Part shown: piece after piece, positions 40,835-49,209 of the stretch
How positions within the stretch are numbered: position 1 is the stretch's first letter
Layout: each line of letters starts with the position of its first letter
Source of the DNA: Sphingomonadaceae bacterium
GTDB lineage: Bacteria; Pseudomonadota; Alphaproteobacteria; Sphingomonadales; Sphingomonadaceae
DNA length: 64,000 bases
Reading direction: 5' to 3'
NCBI GenBank assembly: GCA_030147805.1
Contig: JASBUR010000037.1
Coordinates: 1-64,000, forward strand
Program-made: the position numbers and the translations under genes
The notes under the pieces: model-generated
What the model was told of the DNA's origin: nothing
Seen by the model: the letters and a program-made list of their open reading frames with translations, nothing else
The model's database searches: none

Positions 40835-43369
40835 ATGAGTTTGTCGCAGCGTACCAATCCCCCTGACGACCCGACCCTGCCGACGATGTCCGATCGCGAT
40901 CTGTCGCCCGACGTCGTCGAAGCGCTGTCGATCGCCCAGCTCGGCATCTGGAACTGGCGCCCCGGCAGCCAGGCGATGACCTGGTCGGGCGAACTCTATC
41001 GCATCGCCGGCCGCGATGCCGCGACCTTCACGCCGACGCTCGACAGCACGATCGCCTGCGTCCACCCCGACGATCGTGCGGTCGGGATGGAGCGGTTGAC
41101 GGTCGCCGCGGCAGGCGAAGAGACGCCGGGTCACGAGTTCCGCGTCCTGCGTCCCGATGGCGAGGTACGCCATTGCTGGGCAAAGCTGCGGCCGATCATC
41201 GAACGGGGAAAGGTGGTACGCGTGCGCGGCGTGCTGCTCGACATCACCGAGCGCCGCGCCGCCGAACTGCGCCAGGCCGAGAGCGAGGCGCATTATCGCT
41301 ATACCGTCGAGCTCAACCCGCACATTCCCTGGACCGCCGATCCCGAGGGCAACGTCGACAGCGTCAGCTCGCGCTGGCTGGCCAGGGTCGGAATGAGCGA
41401 CGACGAGACGCGCGGACGCGGCTGGGCCGAGGCGCTGCATCCCGACGACTATGCGGCGACGGCCCGGGCGTGGAACAGGTCGCTGCGCACGGGCGCACCG
41501 CTCGACGTGCGCTACCGCATCCGGTTGAAGGACGGCAGCGACCGCTGGTTTCGGGCGCGTGCCGGCGCCCGGCGCGACGACCAGGGCGCGATCCTCCGCT
41601 GGTACGGCGTGCTCGAGGATATCGACGAGCAGGTGCGCGCCGAGATCGCGCTGCGCGAGACCGAGGAGCGCTACCGGCTGGCGGCAAGCGCGACCAACGA
41701 CCTGATCTGGGACCACGACATCGCGCGCGATCGCATCGAATGGGTCGACTTTCCGGGCCGGCGCTTCGGCTACACGAGCACCGAGCTCGGCACCGACTCG
41801 CCCTGGTGGCGCGCCCAGATCCATCCGCACGACCGCGAGCGGGTGGCGCAGCGCCTTGCGGCGATCGAACGTAGCGGCGCGACGCAGTTCGCCGAGGAAT
41901 ATCGCTTCCGGCGCGGCGACGGCGGCTTCGCTGACGTCTATTCGCGCGGCTACATCCAGCGCGACGCCAGCGGGCGCTCGATCCGCGTCGTCGGCGCGAT
42001 GCAGGACATCACCGAACGCAAGCGCGCCGCGGCGGCGTTGATGGACAGCCAGGCGCGGCTGCGCTGGGGCGCGACGCACGACGCGCTGACCGGGGTGGCC
42101 AACCGCACGTTGTTCCAGGAGGTGCTCGCCGGCGCGATCGAGCGTGCCGAGACCGCCGGCCACTGCGTCGGCCTGCTCGAACTCGACGTCGACGAGTTCA
42201 AGCATGTCAACGACACGCTGGGACACGACGCCGGCGACGCGCTGCTGCGCACGCTCGTCGCGCGGCTCGGCGAGCTGCTTCGGCCGGGCGACACGCTGGC
42301 GCGGCTGGGCGGCGACGAGTTCGCGATCATCCTGCCCGAGCTCGGCGAGGCCGACAGTCTCGATCTGGTGGTGGCGCGCATCATCGCCCGGATGCGCGAG
42401 CCCTTCGAGTTCGAGGGGCGCACGCTCGACTGTCGCGCCACGATCGGCTCGAGCCTCTATCCGCGCCACGGCCGCACGCCCGAGGAACTGCTCAAGAGCG
42501 CGGACATCGCGCTGTCGATGGCCAAGGCGGCCGGACGCGGCCAGCACCTGTCGTTCATGCCGGGCATGCGCGCCGAGCTTCAGCACCGCATGTCGATGCT
42601 CCACATCGCACGCGACGCGCTCGCCGACGATTGCATCGTGCCCTTCTACCAGCCGAAGGTGACGCTGGCCGAAGGGCGCATCGGCGGTTTCGAGGCGCTG
42701 CTGCGCTGGCGCGACCGCCGCGGCATGGTCTATGGGCCCGACACGCTGGCGGCCGCCTTCGACGATCATTTGCTCGCCGCCGAACTGAGCGAGCGCATGA
42801 TCGAACTGACCGTCGCCGACATGCGCGACTGGCTCGAACGCGGGATCGATTTCGGCCATGTTGCGGTGAATGCCGCCGCCGCGGAATTCCGAAACGAGGA
42901 TTTCGCCGAGGGCATCATCGCGGCACTGCGCCGCGCCGGGGTGCCAGCGAAGCACTTCCAGCTCGAGGTGACCGAATCGGTGTTTCTCGGCCGCGGGGCG
43001 GAGAGCATCGAACGGGCGCTGAAGACGTTGAGCGGCGAGGGCATCCGCATCGCGCTCGACGATTTCGGCACCGGCTACGCGTCGCTGCGCCACCTCAACC
43101 TCTTCCCGGTCGACATCCTGAAGATCGACCAGAGCTTCGTGCGCGGCGTCGAGGACGACCCGGGTGACATCGCGATCATCCGCGCGCTGGTCAGCCTCGG
43201 CCAAAGCCTCGGCATCGACGTCATCGCCGAAGGGATCGAGACGCCGGCGCAGGCCGCGGCGCTGCTGCGGCTCGGCTGCACCTACGGACAGGGCTATCTC
43301 TATTCGGAAGCGGTCCCCGCCGAGGACGTGGCGGCGCTGCTGGCACGCGGCCTCGCCGGGCCGCGGTAG
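40835..43369 (+). CDS. Soluble PAS-PAS-PAS-GGDEF-EAL c-di-GMP enzyme
   Basis: The 844-residue protein has three PAS modules (about 25-145, 150-275, 280-400) of the PAS_3/PAC type (FRVLRPDGEVRHCWAKLR, YRIRLKDGSDRWFRARAG, YRFRRGDGGFADVYSRG). GGDEF follows (HDALTGVANRTLFQEVL, RLGGDEFAIILPEL) and EAL (GGFEALLRWRDRRG, ALDDFGTGYASLRHL, IAEGIETPAQ). Both catalytic signatures are kept. There are no membrane segments, so it responds to cytosolic cues. The ATG at 40835 is the first in frame. Confidence 0.93.
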   Translation: MSLSQRTNPPDDPTLPTMSDRDLSPDVVEALSIAQLGIWNWRPGSQAMTWSGELYRIAGRDAATFTPTLDSTIACVHPDDRAVGMERLTVAAAGEETPGHEFRVLRPDGEVRHCWAKLRPIIERGKVVRVRGVLLDITERRAAELRQAESEAHYRYTVELNPHIPWTADPEGNVDSVSSRWLARVGMSDDETRGRGWAEALHPDDYAATARAWNRSLRTGAPLDVRYRIRLKDGSDRWFRARAGARRDDQGAILRWYGVLEDIDEQVRAEIALRETEERYRLAASATNDLIWDHDIARDRIEWVDFPGRRFGYTSTELGTDSPWWRAQIHPHDRERVAQRLAAIERSGATQFAEEYRFRRGDGGFADVYSRGYIQRDASGRSIRVVGAMQDITERKRAAAALMDSQARLRWGATHDALTGVANRTLFQEVLAGAIERAETAGHCVGLLELDVDEFKHVNDTLGHDAGDALLRTLVARLGELLRPGDTLARLGGDEFAIILPELGEADSLDLVVARIIARMREPFEFEGRTLDCRATIGSSLYPRHGRTPEELLKSADIALSMAKAAGRGQHLSFMPGMRAELQHRMSMLHIARDALADDCIVPFYQPKVTLAEGRIGGFEALLRWRDRRGMVYGPDTLAAAFDDHLLAAELSERMIELTVADMRDWLERGIDFGHVAVNAAAAEFRNEDFAEGIIAALRRAGVPAKHFQLEVTESVFLGRGAESIERALKTLSGEGIRIALDDFGTGYASLRHLNLFPVDILKIDQSFVRGVEDDPGDIAIIRALVSLGQSLGIDVIAEGIETPAQAAALLRLGCTYGQGYLYSEAVPAEDVAALLARGLAGPR

Positions 43370-43405
43370 CCAGCCTGGACGGGCGGAAACCGACGCCCCG
43401 CTTCC

Positions 43406-43720
43406 TCAAAACGGCACCTTCATCCACAGCATGATGCGGTTGCTGACGACGCCGCCGGGCAATTCGACGGCTTCGTTCTCGACCGCGCCCCTGATCTCGC
43501 CGACGATGCCGAATTCGGCCCGGGGCAGCAGCGGCTCCTGTTCGCGCACCGCGAGCGGCGGCAGGCGATGCCGCGGGCTGTCGTCGGGCGACGCGCAGAC
43601 GACGATCTCGTCGCCCGTCGCGCGGGCGCATCCCTCGCGAGGCGGCAGCCTGCGCAGATCGAAATCGACCGGCGCAGCGAGCGTCGCAGCTTGCATCAGC
43701 AGAAGGGTGACCATCGTCAT
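43406..43720 (-). CDS. Small secreted protein, conserved sphingomonad type
   Basis: The 104-residue precursor has a short signal peptide (MTMVTLLLMQAATLAAP). It then has features seen repeatedly in sphingomonad hypotheticals: LPPREGCARATGDEIVVCASP, RHRLPPLAVR, LLPRAEFGIVGEIRG and an end reading SNRIMLWMKVPF. Function is unknown. GGAG six bases before the ATG at 43718-43720 supports the start. It sits between the GGDEF-EAL gene, which converges on it, and the broken MFS gene, which diverges. Confidence 0.7.
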   Translation of the reverse strand: MTMVTLLLMQAATLAAPVDFDLRRLPPREGCARATGDEIVVCASPDDSPRHRLPPLAVREQEPLLPRAEFGIVGEIRGAVENEAVELPGGVVSNRIMLWMKVPF

Positions 43721-43907
43721 TGCAAGCTCCGGCGAGGCAAAAGGTCGGCGGCGAATGCGGCGGCGATGCGGCGGCGCCCGGCGATTCCGCGCCGGCACAC
43801 CGGAATGGATCAAAAGCGGCGCCGGAGTGGCCCGACGGCAAAGCGCGTCGTCGATATCGGCCGATGGCTGGCATCCTCCGTCGGTGGCTGTGCTAGACAG
43901 CGCCGCC

Positions 43908-45134
43908 ATGTCGCCGTCGCTTCCCCGTTCCCGATACCGTCCCGCCGTCGTCTTCATCCTGGTGACGGCGTTGCTCGACGTCATGGCGATGGGCGTCGTC
44001 ATCCCGGTGCTGCCGACGCTCATCGAGGAGTTCGCCGGCTCGAACGCGCAGGCCGGGGTATGGAACGGCGTGCTCGTCGCGCTGTGGGCGGCGATGCAGT
44101 TCCTGTGCTCGCCCGTCATCGGCGCGCTGTCCGACCGCTACGGCCGGCGGCCGGTGCTGCTGATCTCGACCGCCGGGCTGTCGCTCGACTGGATGCTGAT
44201 GGCGCTGGCGCCCGACCTGTGGTGGCTGGCGGTCGGGCGGATGCTCGGCGGCATGACCTCATCGAGCTTCACCGCGGTGTTCGCCTATATGGCCGACATC
44301 ACCGAGCCCGAAGGACGGTCGAAGGCGTTCGGGTTGATCGGTGCGGCGTTCAGCGCCGGCTTCGTCGCCGGTCCGGCGCTCGGCGGCGTGCTCGGCGAGA
44401 TCAGCCCGCGGCTGCCCTTCTGGGTGGCGGCCGGCCTGTCGGCGCTCGCCTTCTTCTACGGCCTGCTGGTGCTGCCCGAATCGCTGCCGCGCGAGCGGCG
44501 GATGGCGTTCAGCTAGCGCCGCGCCAACCCGCTCGGCTCGCTGCGGCTGCTAAGCTCGCACCGCGAGCTGCTCGGACTCGCCGGCGTCTATTTCCTGCTC
44601 TATTTCGCGCACCACGTCTTCTCGGCGGTCTATGTGCTCTACGCCGGCCATCGCTATGCGCTGAGCCCGCTCGAGATCGGGCTGCTGCTGGCGATGGCGG
44701 GCGGACTCGAAATGGCGGTCCAGGGCTGGCTGGTCGGCAAGGTCGCGACGCGGCTCGGCGACCGGCGGACGATGGTCGTCGGTCTGGTGCTCGGCGCCAG
44801 CGGGCTGCTGGCGATGGCGCTCGCCCCGACCGCGCTGTGGTTCGCGCTGGCGCTGGTGCCCAACGCGCTGTGGGCGCTGGCGATGCCGACGATGATGTCG
44901 CTGATGACGGCGCGCGTCTCGGAGCGCGAGCAGGGGCAGCTGCAGGGCGCCAACAACAGCGTCGCCAGCATCGCCGGCGTCGCCTCGCCGCTGTTCTTCG
45001 GCTGGGTCTACAGCCTGACCGCCGCGACCGATGCCGGCATGAGCTTCGTCATCGCCGCGGCCACGCTGCTCAGCGCGGCCGGTCTCGGCTTTGCGGTCAC
45101 GAGCGCGGGGCAGCGCGCATCAGGTCGCCGTTGA
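43908..45134 (+). pseudogene. TetA-like MFS transporter interrupted by one amber codon
   Basis: The frame encodes a TCR/Tet-type major facilitator: LDVMAMGVVIPVLPTLIEEF, GALSDRYGRRPVLLIS and FAYMADITEPEGRSKAFGL. After MAFS there is a TAG at 44514-44516, and the same frame then continues RRANPLGSLRLL and all six C-terminal helices to a normal TGA at 45132-45134. Relatives have Trp at this point (FSWRRANP), so TGG to TAG is the simplest change. No frameshift is needed. Taken as written the gene gives only the N-terminal half; readthrough, amber suppression or a base-call error could restore it. The downstream half has no good start of its own. Confidence 0.88.
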
Positions 45135-45149
45135 TCCGAACAGAGCGGC

Positions 45150-45497
45150 ATGATACTTAGCTTTGTGGCTCAGTATCAGCTCGACGGCATCTTCCAGGCG
45201 CTGGCCGATCCGACGCGGCGCGCGGTGATCGGCCGGCTCGGCGCCGGCCCGGCGAGCGTCGGCGACCTCGCCGCACCGTTCGCCATGGCGCTGCCATCGT
45301 TCATGAAGCACATCCGGGCGCTCGAAGGCGCCGGCCTCATCCGAACGCGCAAGCAGGGCCGGGTGCGGACCTGCGCGCTCGATCCGGCGCCGTTCGCCGC
45401 CGCGAGCGACTGGCTTGCCGACCAACGGACGCAGTGGACGGCGCGGACCGACCGCCTCGCATGCTTCGTCCTGCACCAGCAGAAGGACCCGCCATGA
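45150..45497 (+). CDS. ArsR-family winged-helix regulator
   Basis: The 115-residue protein has the ArsR fold: FQALADPTRRAVIGRLGAG, VGDLAAPFAMALPSFMKHI and GLIRTRKQGRVRTCAL. No metal-binding cysteine motif (CxC) is present. This subgroup usually lies directly before a SRPBCC/AHSA1 gene, as here, where the ATGA overlap (45494-45497) couples translation. It likely represses this two-gene unit. Confidence 0.92.
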   Translation: MILSFVAQYQLDGIFQALADPTRRAVIGRLGAGPASVGDLAAPFAMALPSFMKHIRALEGAGLIRTRKQGRVRTCALDPAPFAAASDWLADQRTQWTARTDRLACFVLHQQKDPP

Positions 45498-45976
45498 CGC
45501 TTCCTGCCTTCGATCCGACGCGCGACCTGTCGATCGGCCGCATCATCAGGGCCCCGCGCGCCGCGGTGTGGGCGGCGTGGACCGACCCTGCGAGCTTTGC
45601 GCAATGGTGGCTGCCCGCGCCGACGCGCTGCGAAATCGTGGCGTTCGACCCGCGGCCGGGCGGCGCGCTCCACACGCGGATGAGCGAGGACGGCGGGCCG
45701 TTCGTACCGCATATGGACGCCTGCTTCCTCGAGGTCGTCGAGCGCGAGCGCATCGTCGTCACCGACACGCTCAGCGCCGGCTGGCGGCCCGCGGCCGGCG
45801 GCTTCATGAGCGCGGTCATCAGCTTTGCCGACCATCCCGACGGTACCGACTATCGCGCGCACGTCCTCCACAAGGATGCGCCCGACCGGCAGGCGCATAT
45901 CGACTATGGTTTCGACGACGGCTGGGGCACGGTGATCGAGCAACTGGCGGCGCTCGTCGAGAAGCGCATCAGCTAG
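45494..45976 (+). CDS. SRPBCC (AHSA1/START-like) domain protein
   Basis: The 160-residue protein has the helix-grip fold sequence of activator of Hsp90 ATPase 1-like proteins: IIRAPRAAVWAAWTDPASFAQWW, FDPRPGGALHTRM, LEVVERERIVVTDTL and the C-terminal helix GWGTVIEQLAALVE. These proteins bind small hydrophobic ligands in a pocket. The start overlaps the ArsR stop as ATGA. The arrangement suggests a ligand-responsive unit. Confidence 0.92.
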   Translation: MTLPAFDPTRDLSIGRIIRAPRAAVWAAWTDPASFAQWWLPAPTRCEIVAFDPRPGGALHTRMSEDGGPFVPHMDACFLEVVERERIVVTDTLSAGWRPAAGGFMSAVISFADHPDGTDYRAHVLHKDAPDRQAHIDYGFDDGWGTVIEQLAALVEKRIS

Positions 45977-46189
45977 CCGGTGCGCGCCGGGGCGTCGGGG
46001 TTGGCGACGAAGCGCTGCACGCCGGCCGCGCAGACCTCTCCGACGTCCGACGAATGATTGACGCCGTCGACACGGCGTTCGCGCCGGCGGCATCGAGGTC
46101 CAGGGCCGTATCGGGCAGCGGCTGCGCCAGGACGCGATCCTTGCGCCGTCGGGCGGCGCCACCATATCGATCGCCACCAGGAGACGGTG

Positions 46190-46519
46190 ATGGCTTTCGA
46201 CCTCGGCAATGTGATGGCGCGCAAGCAGGAGCATGAGTGCGCGCGGCTCGACGATTTCGAATTCCGTCGGAAGGCGCGCGCCATCCGCCTGCTCGCCGAC
46301 CGCATCTGTGCCGCCGGCGCGTCGGATGTCGATCCGGCGGCCGAGGCGTCGCGCTTGGCGCTGGAGAGCTTCGAGCGGGTGGCGGATCGCCTGCGCCACC
46401 GCAGCGCCGCCGGCTTTTCGGACCCTCAGTGGCGACGCGAAGTGGCCCGCGCGCTCGATGAGGCCCGGCGCAGCCTGATCCTTCAGGTCGGCGATCCGGC
46501 ACCGCACCGCCTGGCCTGA
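46190..46519 (+). CDS. Small helical protein of unknown function
   Basis: The 109-residue product is Arg- and Ala-rich and predicted helical, beginning MAFDLGNVMARKQEHECARL. No signal peptide, membrane helix or known motif is seen. The ATG at 46190 follows AGGAG by six bases, and the codon bias matches its neighbours, which supports it as real. A bidirectional terminator separates it from the PEP-CTERM gene it converges on. Confidence 0.6.
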   Translation: MAFDLGNVMARKQEHECARLDDFEFRRKARAIRLLADRICAAGASDVDPAAEASRLALESFERVADRLRHRSAAGFSDPQWRREVARALDEARRSLILQVGDPAPHRLA

Positions 46520-46535
46520 GCCGCGCCGGAACGCG

Positions 46536-46564
46536 AAAAAGGGCGGCTGCAACAGCAACCGCCC
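46536..46564 (-). terminator. Rho-independent terminator of first PEP-CTERM gene
   Basis: On the minus strand a 10-base stem with one mismatch (46541-46550 with 46555-46564) is followed by five T residues (46536-46540). It lies 34 bases after the PEP-CTERM stop and can also serve the converging small gene. Confidence 0.85.
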
Positions 46565-46597
46565 CCCTTCAGCTGTCCCGCGTGTCGGGACGGTCGA

Positions 46598-47260
46598 TCA
46601 GGCGACCGCCTTGCGGCGACGGCGGCTGGCGCCGACCGCGAGCAGGCCGAGGCCCAGCAGGCCGAGCGTCGCCGGCTCGGGAACTTCGGTCGCGCTGACC
46701 TGCAGCGCGATCGGGCCCAGCTCGGCGTCATAGGCGGTGCCGCCGCTGAACATCAGCCGCAGGTCGTTGCCGCTGGCGGCGAGCGCCGGCAGCGAGAAGC
46801 TGAGCATGCCCGGACCGGTGAAGGTCTGGCTGCCGAGCAGCGCGTCGTTGAGGTAGCCGGCGATGGTGAACGGCATCCCCTCGGCGGCGTCGGTGAACAG
46901 CACGTCGAGCGTCATGCTGCTGGCGCCCGCGACGTCGTCGACCAGCGAATCGATGTCGTAGCTCAGATCGATCAGCGAGTTGGTCTGGCTGTCGTTCGAC
47001 AGCTTGAGCGTGCCGAAGCCGATGTTGGCGGTGCTGGCGAGCAGCGGGCCGCTGGTGCCATGCTCGGTCTGGTTGACCTCCAGCATGCGCGTGAACAGGT
47101 TGCCGCCCAGCGTGTAGGCCGACGCCGACGAGACCGCGACGCCGTCGTTGGTGGTATCGGTCACGCTCTGGAGGGTCTCGAAATCGTCGATGGCGATGGG
47201 AGCCGCCGTGGCGGCGGTGGAAAACAAGAGGGCGGCAGCGACGCCGAACAGGGCCTTCAT
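46598..47260 (-). CDS. PEP-CTERM protein, tandem paralogue A
   Basis: The 220-residue precursor has a signal peptide (MKALFGVAAALLFSTAATAA), a beta-rich body and a PEP-CTERM tag (EVPEPATLGLLGLGLLAVGA, then SRRRRKAVA). The final 120 or so residues are nearly identical to the paralogue at 47587-48249, and the two have equal length. An exosortase is expected to remove the tag during export linked to exopolysaccharide. It is a single-gene transcript with its own sigma-54 promoter, leader motif and terminator. Confidence 0.92.
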   Translation of the reverse strand: MKALFGVAAALLFSTAATAAPIAIDDFETLQSVTDTTNDGVAVSSASAYTLGGNLFTRMLEVNQTEHGTSGPLLASTANIGFGTLKLSNDSQTNSLIDLSYDIDSLVDDVAGASSMTLDVLFTDAAEGMPFTIAGYLNDALLGSQTFTGPGMLSFSLPALAASGNDLRLMFSGGTAYDAELGPIALQVSATEVPEPATLGLLGLGLLAVGASRRRRKAVA

Positions 47261-47290
47261 GTCGATGTACCTTTCGCAACTTAACGCAAC

Positions 47291-47300
47291 GTCCCCCGAC
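47291..47300 (-). promoter_or_regulatory. PEP-CTERM leader motif GTCGGGGGAC, copy for paralogue A
   Basis: Read on the minus strand, GTCGGGGGAC begins one or two bases after the predicted sigma-54 start site (about 47301). It is 31 bases before the ATG, too far to be the ribosome-binding site. Confidence 0.6.
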
Positions 47301-47311
47301 GACGACCCCCA

Positions 47312-47327
47312 CGCAGGAGGCGTGCCA
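47312..47327 (-). promoter_or_regulatory. Sigma-54 promoter of PEP-CTERM paralogue A
   Basis: On the minus strand TGGCACG (47327-47321) and GC (47314-47313) have the exact -24/-12 spacing. The predicted start is near 47301. This is the second of three such promoters on PEP-CTERM genes here. Confidence 0.87.
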
Positions 47328-47530
47328 GTCTGGAAAAGACCAACTGTTCAAGTAACTTAAAGATTTGCTGTGCTGGCAACGGCGCGCGATCGTAAAGCAG
47401 GCCGACATTCATCGCTTGATTTATATATATCTGACAGGCGGTTGATCATTATGCTGGCGGAACGGACCAGGAGGGGCGGGTGGAAAATCGCTTCGGTGAC
47501 CGAACGATGACAAGCTGGCGCGCCGGCACG

Positions 47531-47559
47531 AAAAAGGGCGGCTGCCGAAGCAGCCGCCC
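47531..47559 (-). terminator. Rho-independent terminator of second PEP-CTERM gene
   Basis: On the minus strand a perfect 10-bp stem (47550-47559 with 47536-47545) with a four-base loop is followed by five T residues (47531-47535). It ends the transcript of the gene at 47587-48249 before the promoter of its paralogue. Confidence 0.9.
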
Positions 47560-47586
47560 TTCCGTGTCACCGGCTCCGGGCTGGAG

Positions 47587-48249
47587 TCAGGCGACGGTCT
47601 TGCGACGACGGCGGGCGGCGCCGACGGCGAAGAGACCCAGGCCGAGCAGGCCGAGCGTGGCCGGCTCGGGAACCTCGGTCGCGCTGACCTGCAGCGAGAT
47701 CGGACCCAGCTCGGCGTCATAGGCGGTGCCGCCGCTGAACATCAGGCGCAGGTCGTTGCCGCTGGCGGCGAGCGCCGGCAGCGAGAAGCTGAGCATGCCC
47801 GGACCGGTGAAGGTCTGGCTGCCGAGCATCACGTCGTTGAGATAGCCGGCGATGGTGAACGGCGTGCCGGCAGCGGCATCGGTGAACAGCACGTCGAGCG
47901 TCAGGCCGCTGGCGCCCGCGACGTCGTCGATCAGCGAATCGATGCCGTAGTTGACGTCGAAGATCGAGTTGGTCTGGCTGGCGTTCGACAGCTTGAGCGT
48001 GCCGAAGCCGATGTTGGCGGTGCTGGCGAGACGCGGATCGGCGCCCGTGTGCTGCGTCTGGTCGACCGTCAGCGTGCGGGTGAACAGGTTGCCGTCGACG
48101 GTGTAGGTGCCCGTGGTCGAAACGGCGACGCCGTCGGCCATGTTGTCGGTGGTCAGCTGGATCGTGTTGAAATCGTCAACGGTGATCGGAGCCGCATAGG
48201 CCGCGCTCGACATGAGCAGGGCAGTGGCAGTGGCGAGAAGGATTTTCAT
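47587..48249 (-). CDS. PEP-CTERM protein, tandem paralogue B
   Basis: The 220-residue precursor begins MKILLATATALLMSSAAYAA, a signal peptide, and ends EVPEPATLGLLGLGLFAVGA plus ARRRRKTVA, a PEP-CTERM tag. The body shares long identical runs with paralogue A (for example LPALAASGNDLRLMFSGG), with more variation in the first 90 residues. This fits a recent duplication with divergence of the N-terminal half. It has its own sigma-54 promoter 57 bp upstream and a clear terminator. Confidence 0.92.
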   Translation of the reverse strand: MKILLATATALLMSSAAYAAPITVDDFNTIQLTTDNMADGVAVSTTGTYTVDGNLFTRTLTVDQTQHTGADPRLASTANIGFGTLKLSNASQTNSIFDVNYGIDSLIDDVAGASGLTLDVLFTDAAAGTPFTIAGYLNDVMLGSQTFTGPGMLSFSLPALAASGNDLRLMFSGGTAYDAELGPISLQVSATEVPEPATLGLLGLGLFAVGAARRRRKTVA

Positions 48250-48282
48250 ATTTGGTGGACCTCGAAAAACGCAACGCAAAAT

Positions 48283-48292
48283 GTCCCCCGAC
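48283..48292 (-). promoter_or_regulatory. PEP-CTERM leader motif GTCGGGGGAC, copy for paralogue B
   Basis: The minus-strand decamer begins about two bases after the predicted start site (48294) and is 33 bases from the ATG. The flanking sequence shared with copy A is limited (a CGTC lead-in and GCGTT further on), so the decamer stands out. Confidence 0.6.
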
Positions 48293-48304
48293 GAAAATCT
48301 ATTA

Positions 48305-48320
48305 AGCATGACCCGTGCCA
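48305..48320 (-). promoter_or_regulatory. Sigma-54 promoter of PEP-CTERM paralogue B
   Basis: On the minus strand TGGCACG (48320-48314) and GC (48307-48306) match the -24/-12 consensus with exact spacing. A dyad CAAAGT-N6-ACTTTG at 48406-48423 lies about 90-100 bp upstream, where an enhancer-binding activator could sit. Confidence 0.87.
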
Positions 48321-48622
48321 AGTGCGGATTTTTATCGGCTTATTAACGAATAGCTGCCGCGCCGCTCGGCGGCCGGCCGCGGGAACGTAAGGCGGATCGA
48401 CCGGCCAAAGTTGATTTACTTTGTGTTTTCCGAATGTTGATCGTTACAGGAGGGTAATCAACAGGGGCGGAGCGAGCCCTGCGCGGCGCTGCGGCGCTCG
48501 AAGGTCGACCGGCAGTTTGCGTGCGGGACGACGCAGGGCGGAGCGGGCGCGGCGTTCGCGCCGCCATGACCGGGCGGCGCCAAGGGGCGGCGTCATCGTC
48601 CCTGCCGTCGCCGAGCGAGACG
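48321..48622. other. Intergenic region upstream of PEP-CTERM paralogue B
   Basis: About 300 bases without a convincing gene. It holds the dyad CAAAGT-N6-ACTTTG (48406-48423), a candidate enhancer for the sigma-54 promoter. It has an AT-rich patch around 48330-48352 and a GC-rich block after 48470. Confidence 0.4.
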
Positions 48623-49096
48623 CTAGTCCATGGTCGCGCAGGCCGCGCTGCCTTCGCAGGCGAGCGACACGAAGCTCTCGTTCCTGAGCCGCCAGCCGTC
48701 CGCGGTCGGCAGCCACATCGCCTGGTAGACGCCCGACAGCCGCATCTCGCCGTCGGGTTGGTTCCAGCGGCCGACCCAGGTGCCGGTTTCCGCGGCGCGC
48801 TTCCCCGAGGCGCCGACCGTCACCGTCACCGGCGTGCGTACGTAGGTGACGAAGCGCGGGTCGGCGAAGGTCGTCGCGATGCGCGTCAGGAACTGCTCGA
48901 GGTTCGACGGCGCGCCCGACGAGCCGGGAAGGATGGTGAAATCGCGCAGATAGTGCGGACGCATCGCCGCGACGTCATGCGCGGCGATCGCGGCGTTCGA
49001 GGCGGCGCGCCGCGCGCGGATCTGCGCCTCGGCGTCGGGGCGGTGGGCGGCGAGCGGTGTGGCGGCGAGCAGCAGGCCCAGCGTGATGATCGACAT
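48623..49096 (-). CDS. Secreted SnoaL/NTF2-like (DUF4440-type) protein
   Basis: The 157-residue precursor has a signal peptide (MSIITLGLLLAATPLAAH). An NTF2-like cone-fold domain follows (IRARRAASNAAIAAHDVAAM, then GTWVGRWNQPDGEMRLSGVY and MWLPTADGWRLRNESFVSL), close to DUF4440. A Cys pair (CEGSAAC) lies near the end. A TTG two codons upstream (49100-49102) has GGAGGG six bases ahead and may be the actual start. Function is unknown. Confidence 0.8.
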   Translation of the reverse strand: MSIITLGLLLAATPLAAHRPDAEAQIRARRAASNAAIAAHDVAAMRPHYLRDFTILPGSSGAPSNLEQFLTRIATTFADPRFVTYVRTPVTVTVGASGKRAAETGTWVGRWNQPDGEMRLSGVYQAMWLPTADGWRLRNESFVSLACEGSAACATMD

Positions 49097-49209
49097 GCGC
49101 AATCGCGTCCCTCCGGTTGACGCCACGAGGCTAGAGCGGACCGGGCGCGCCGCAAAGCGGCCATCGGCGGCCGTTGCCGCGGCGCGAATTGCGGCATAGG
49201 CTGTGCCAC

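Noticed and set aside
40784-43204. Long open frame antisense to the PAS-GGDEF-EAL gene
   Set aside because: Composition is typical of a shadow frame and the sense strand has intact GGDEF and EAL signatures.
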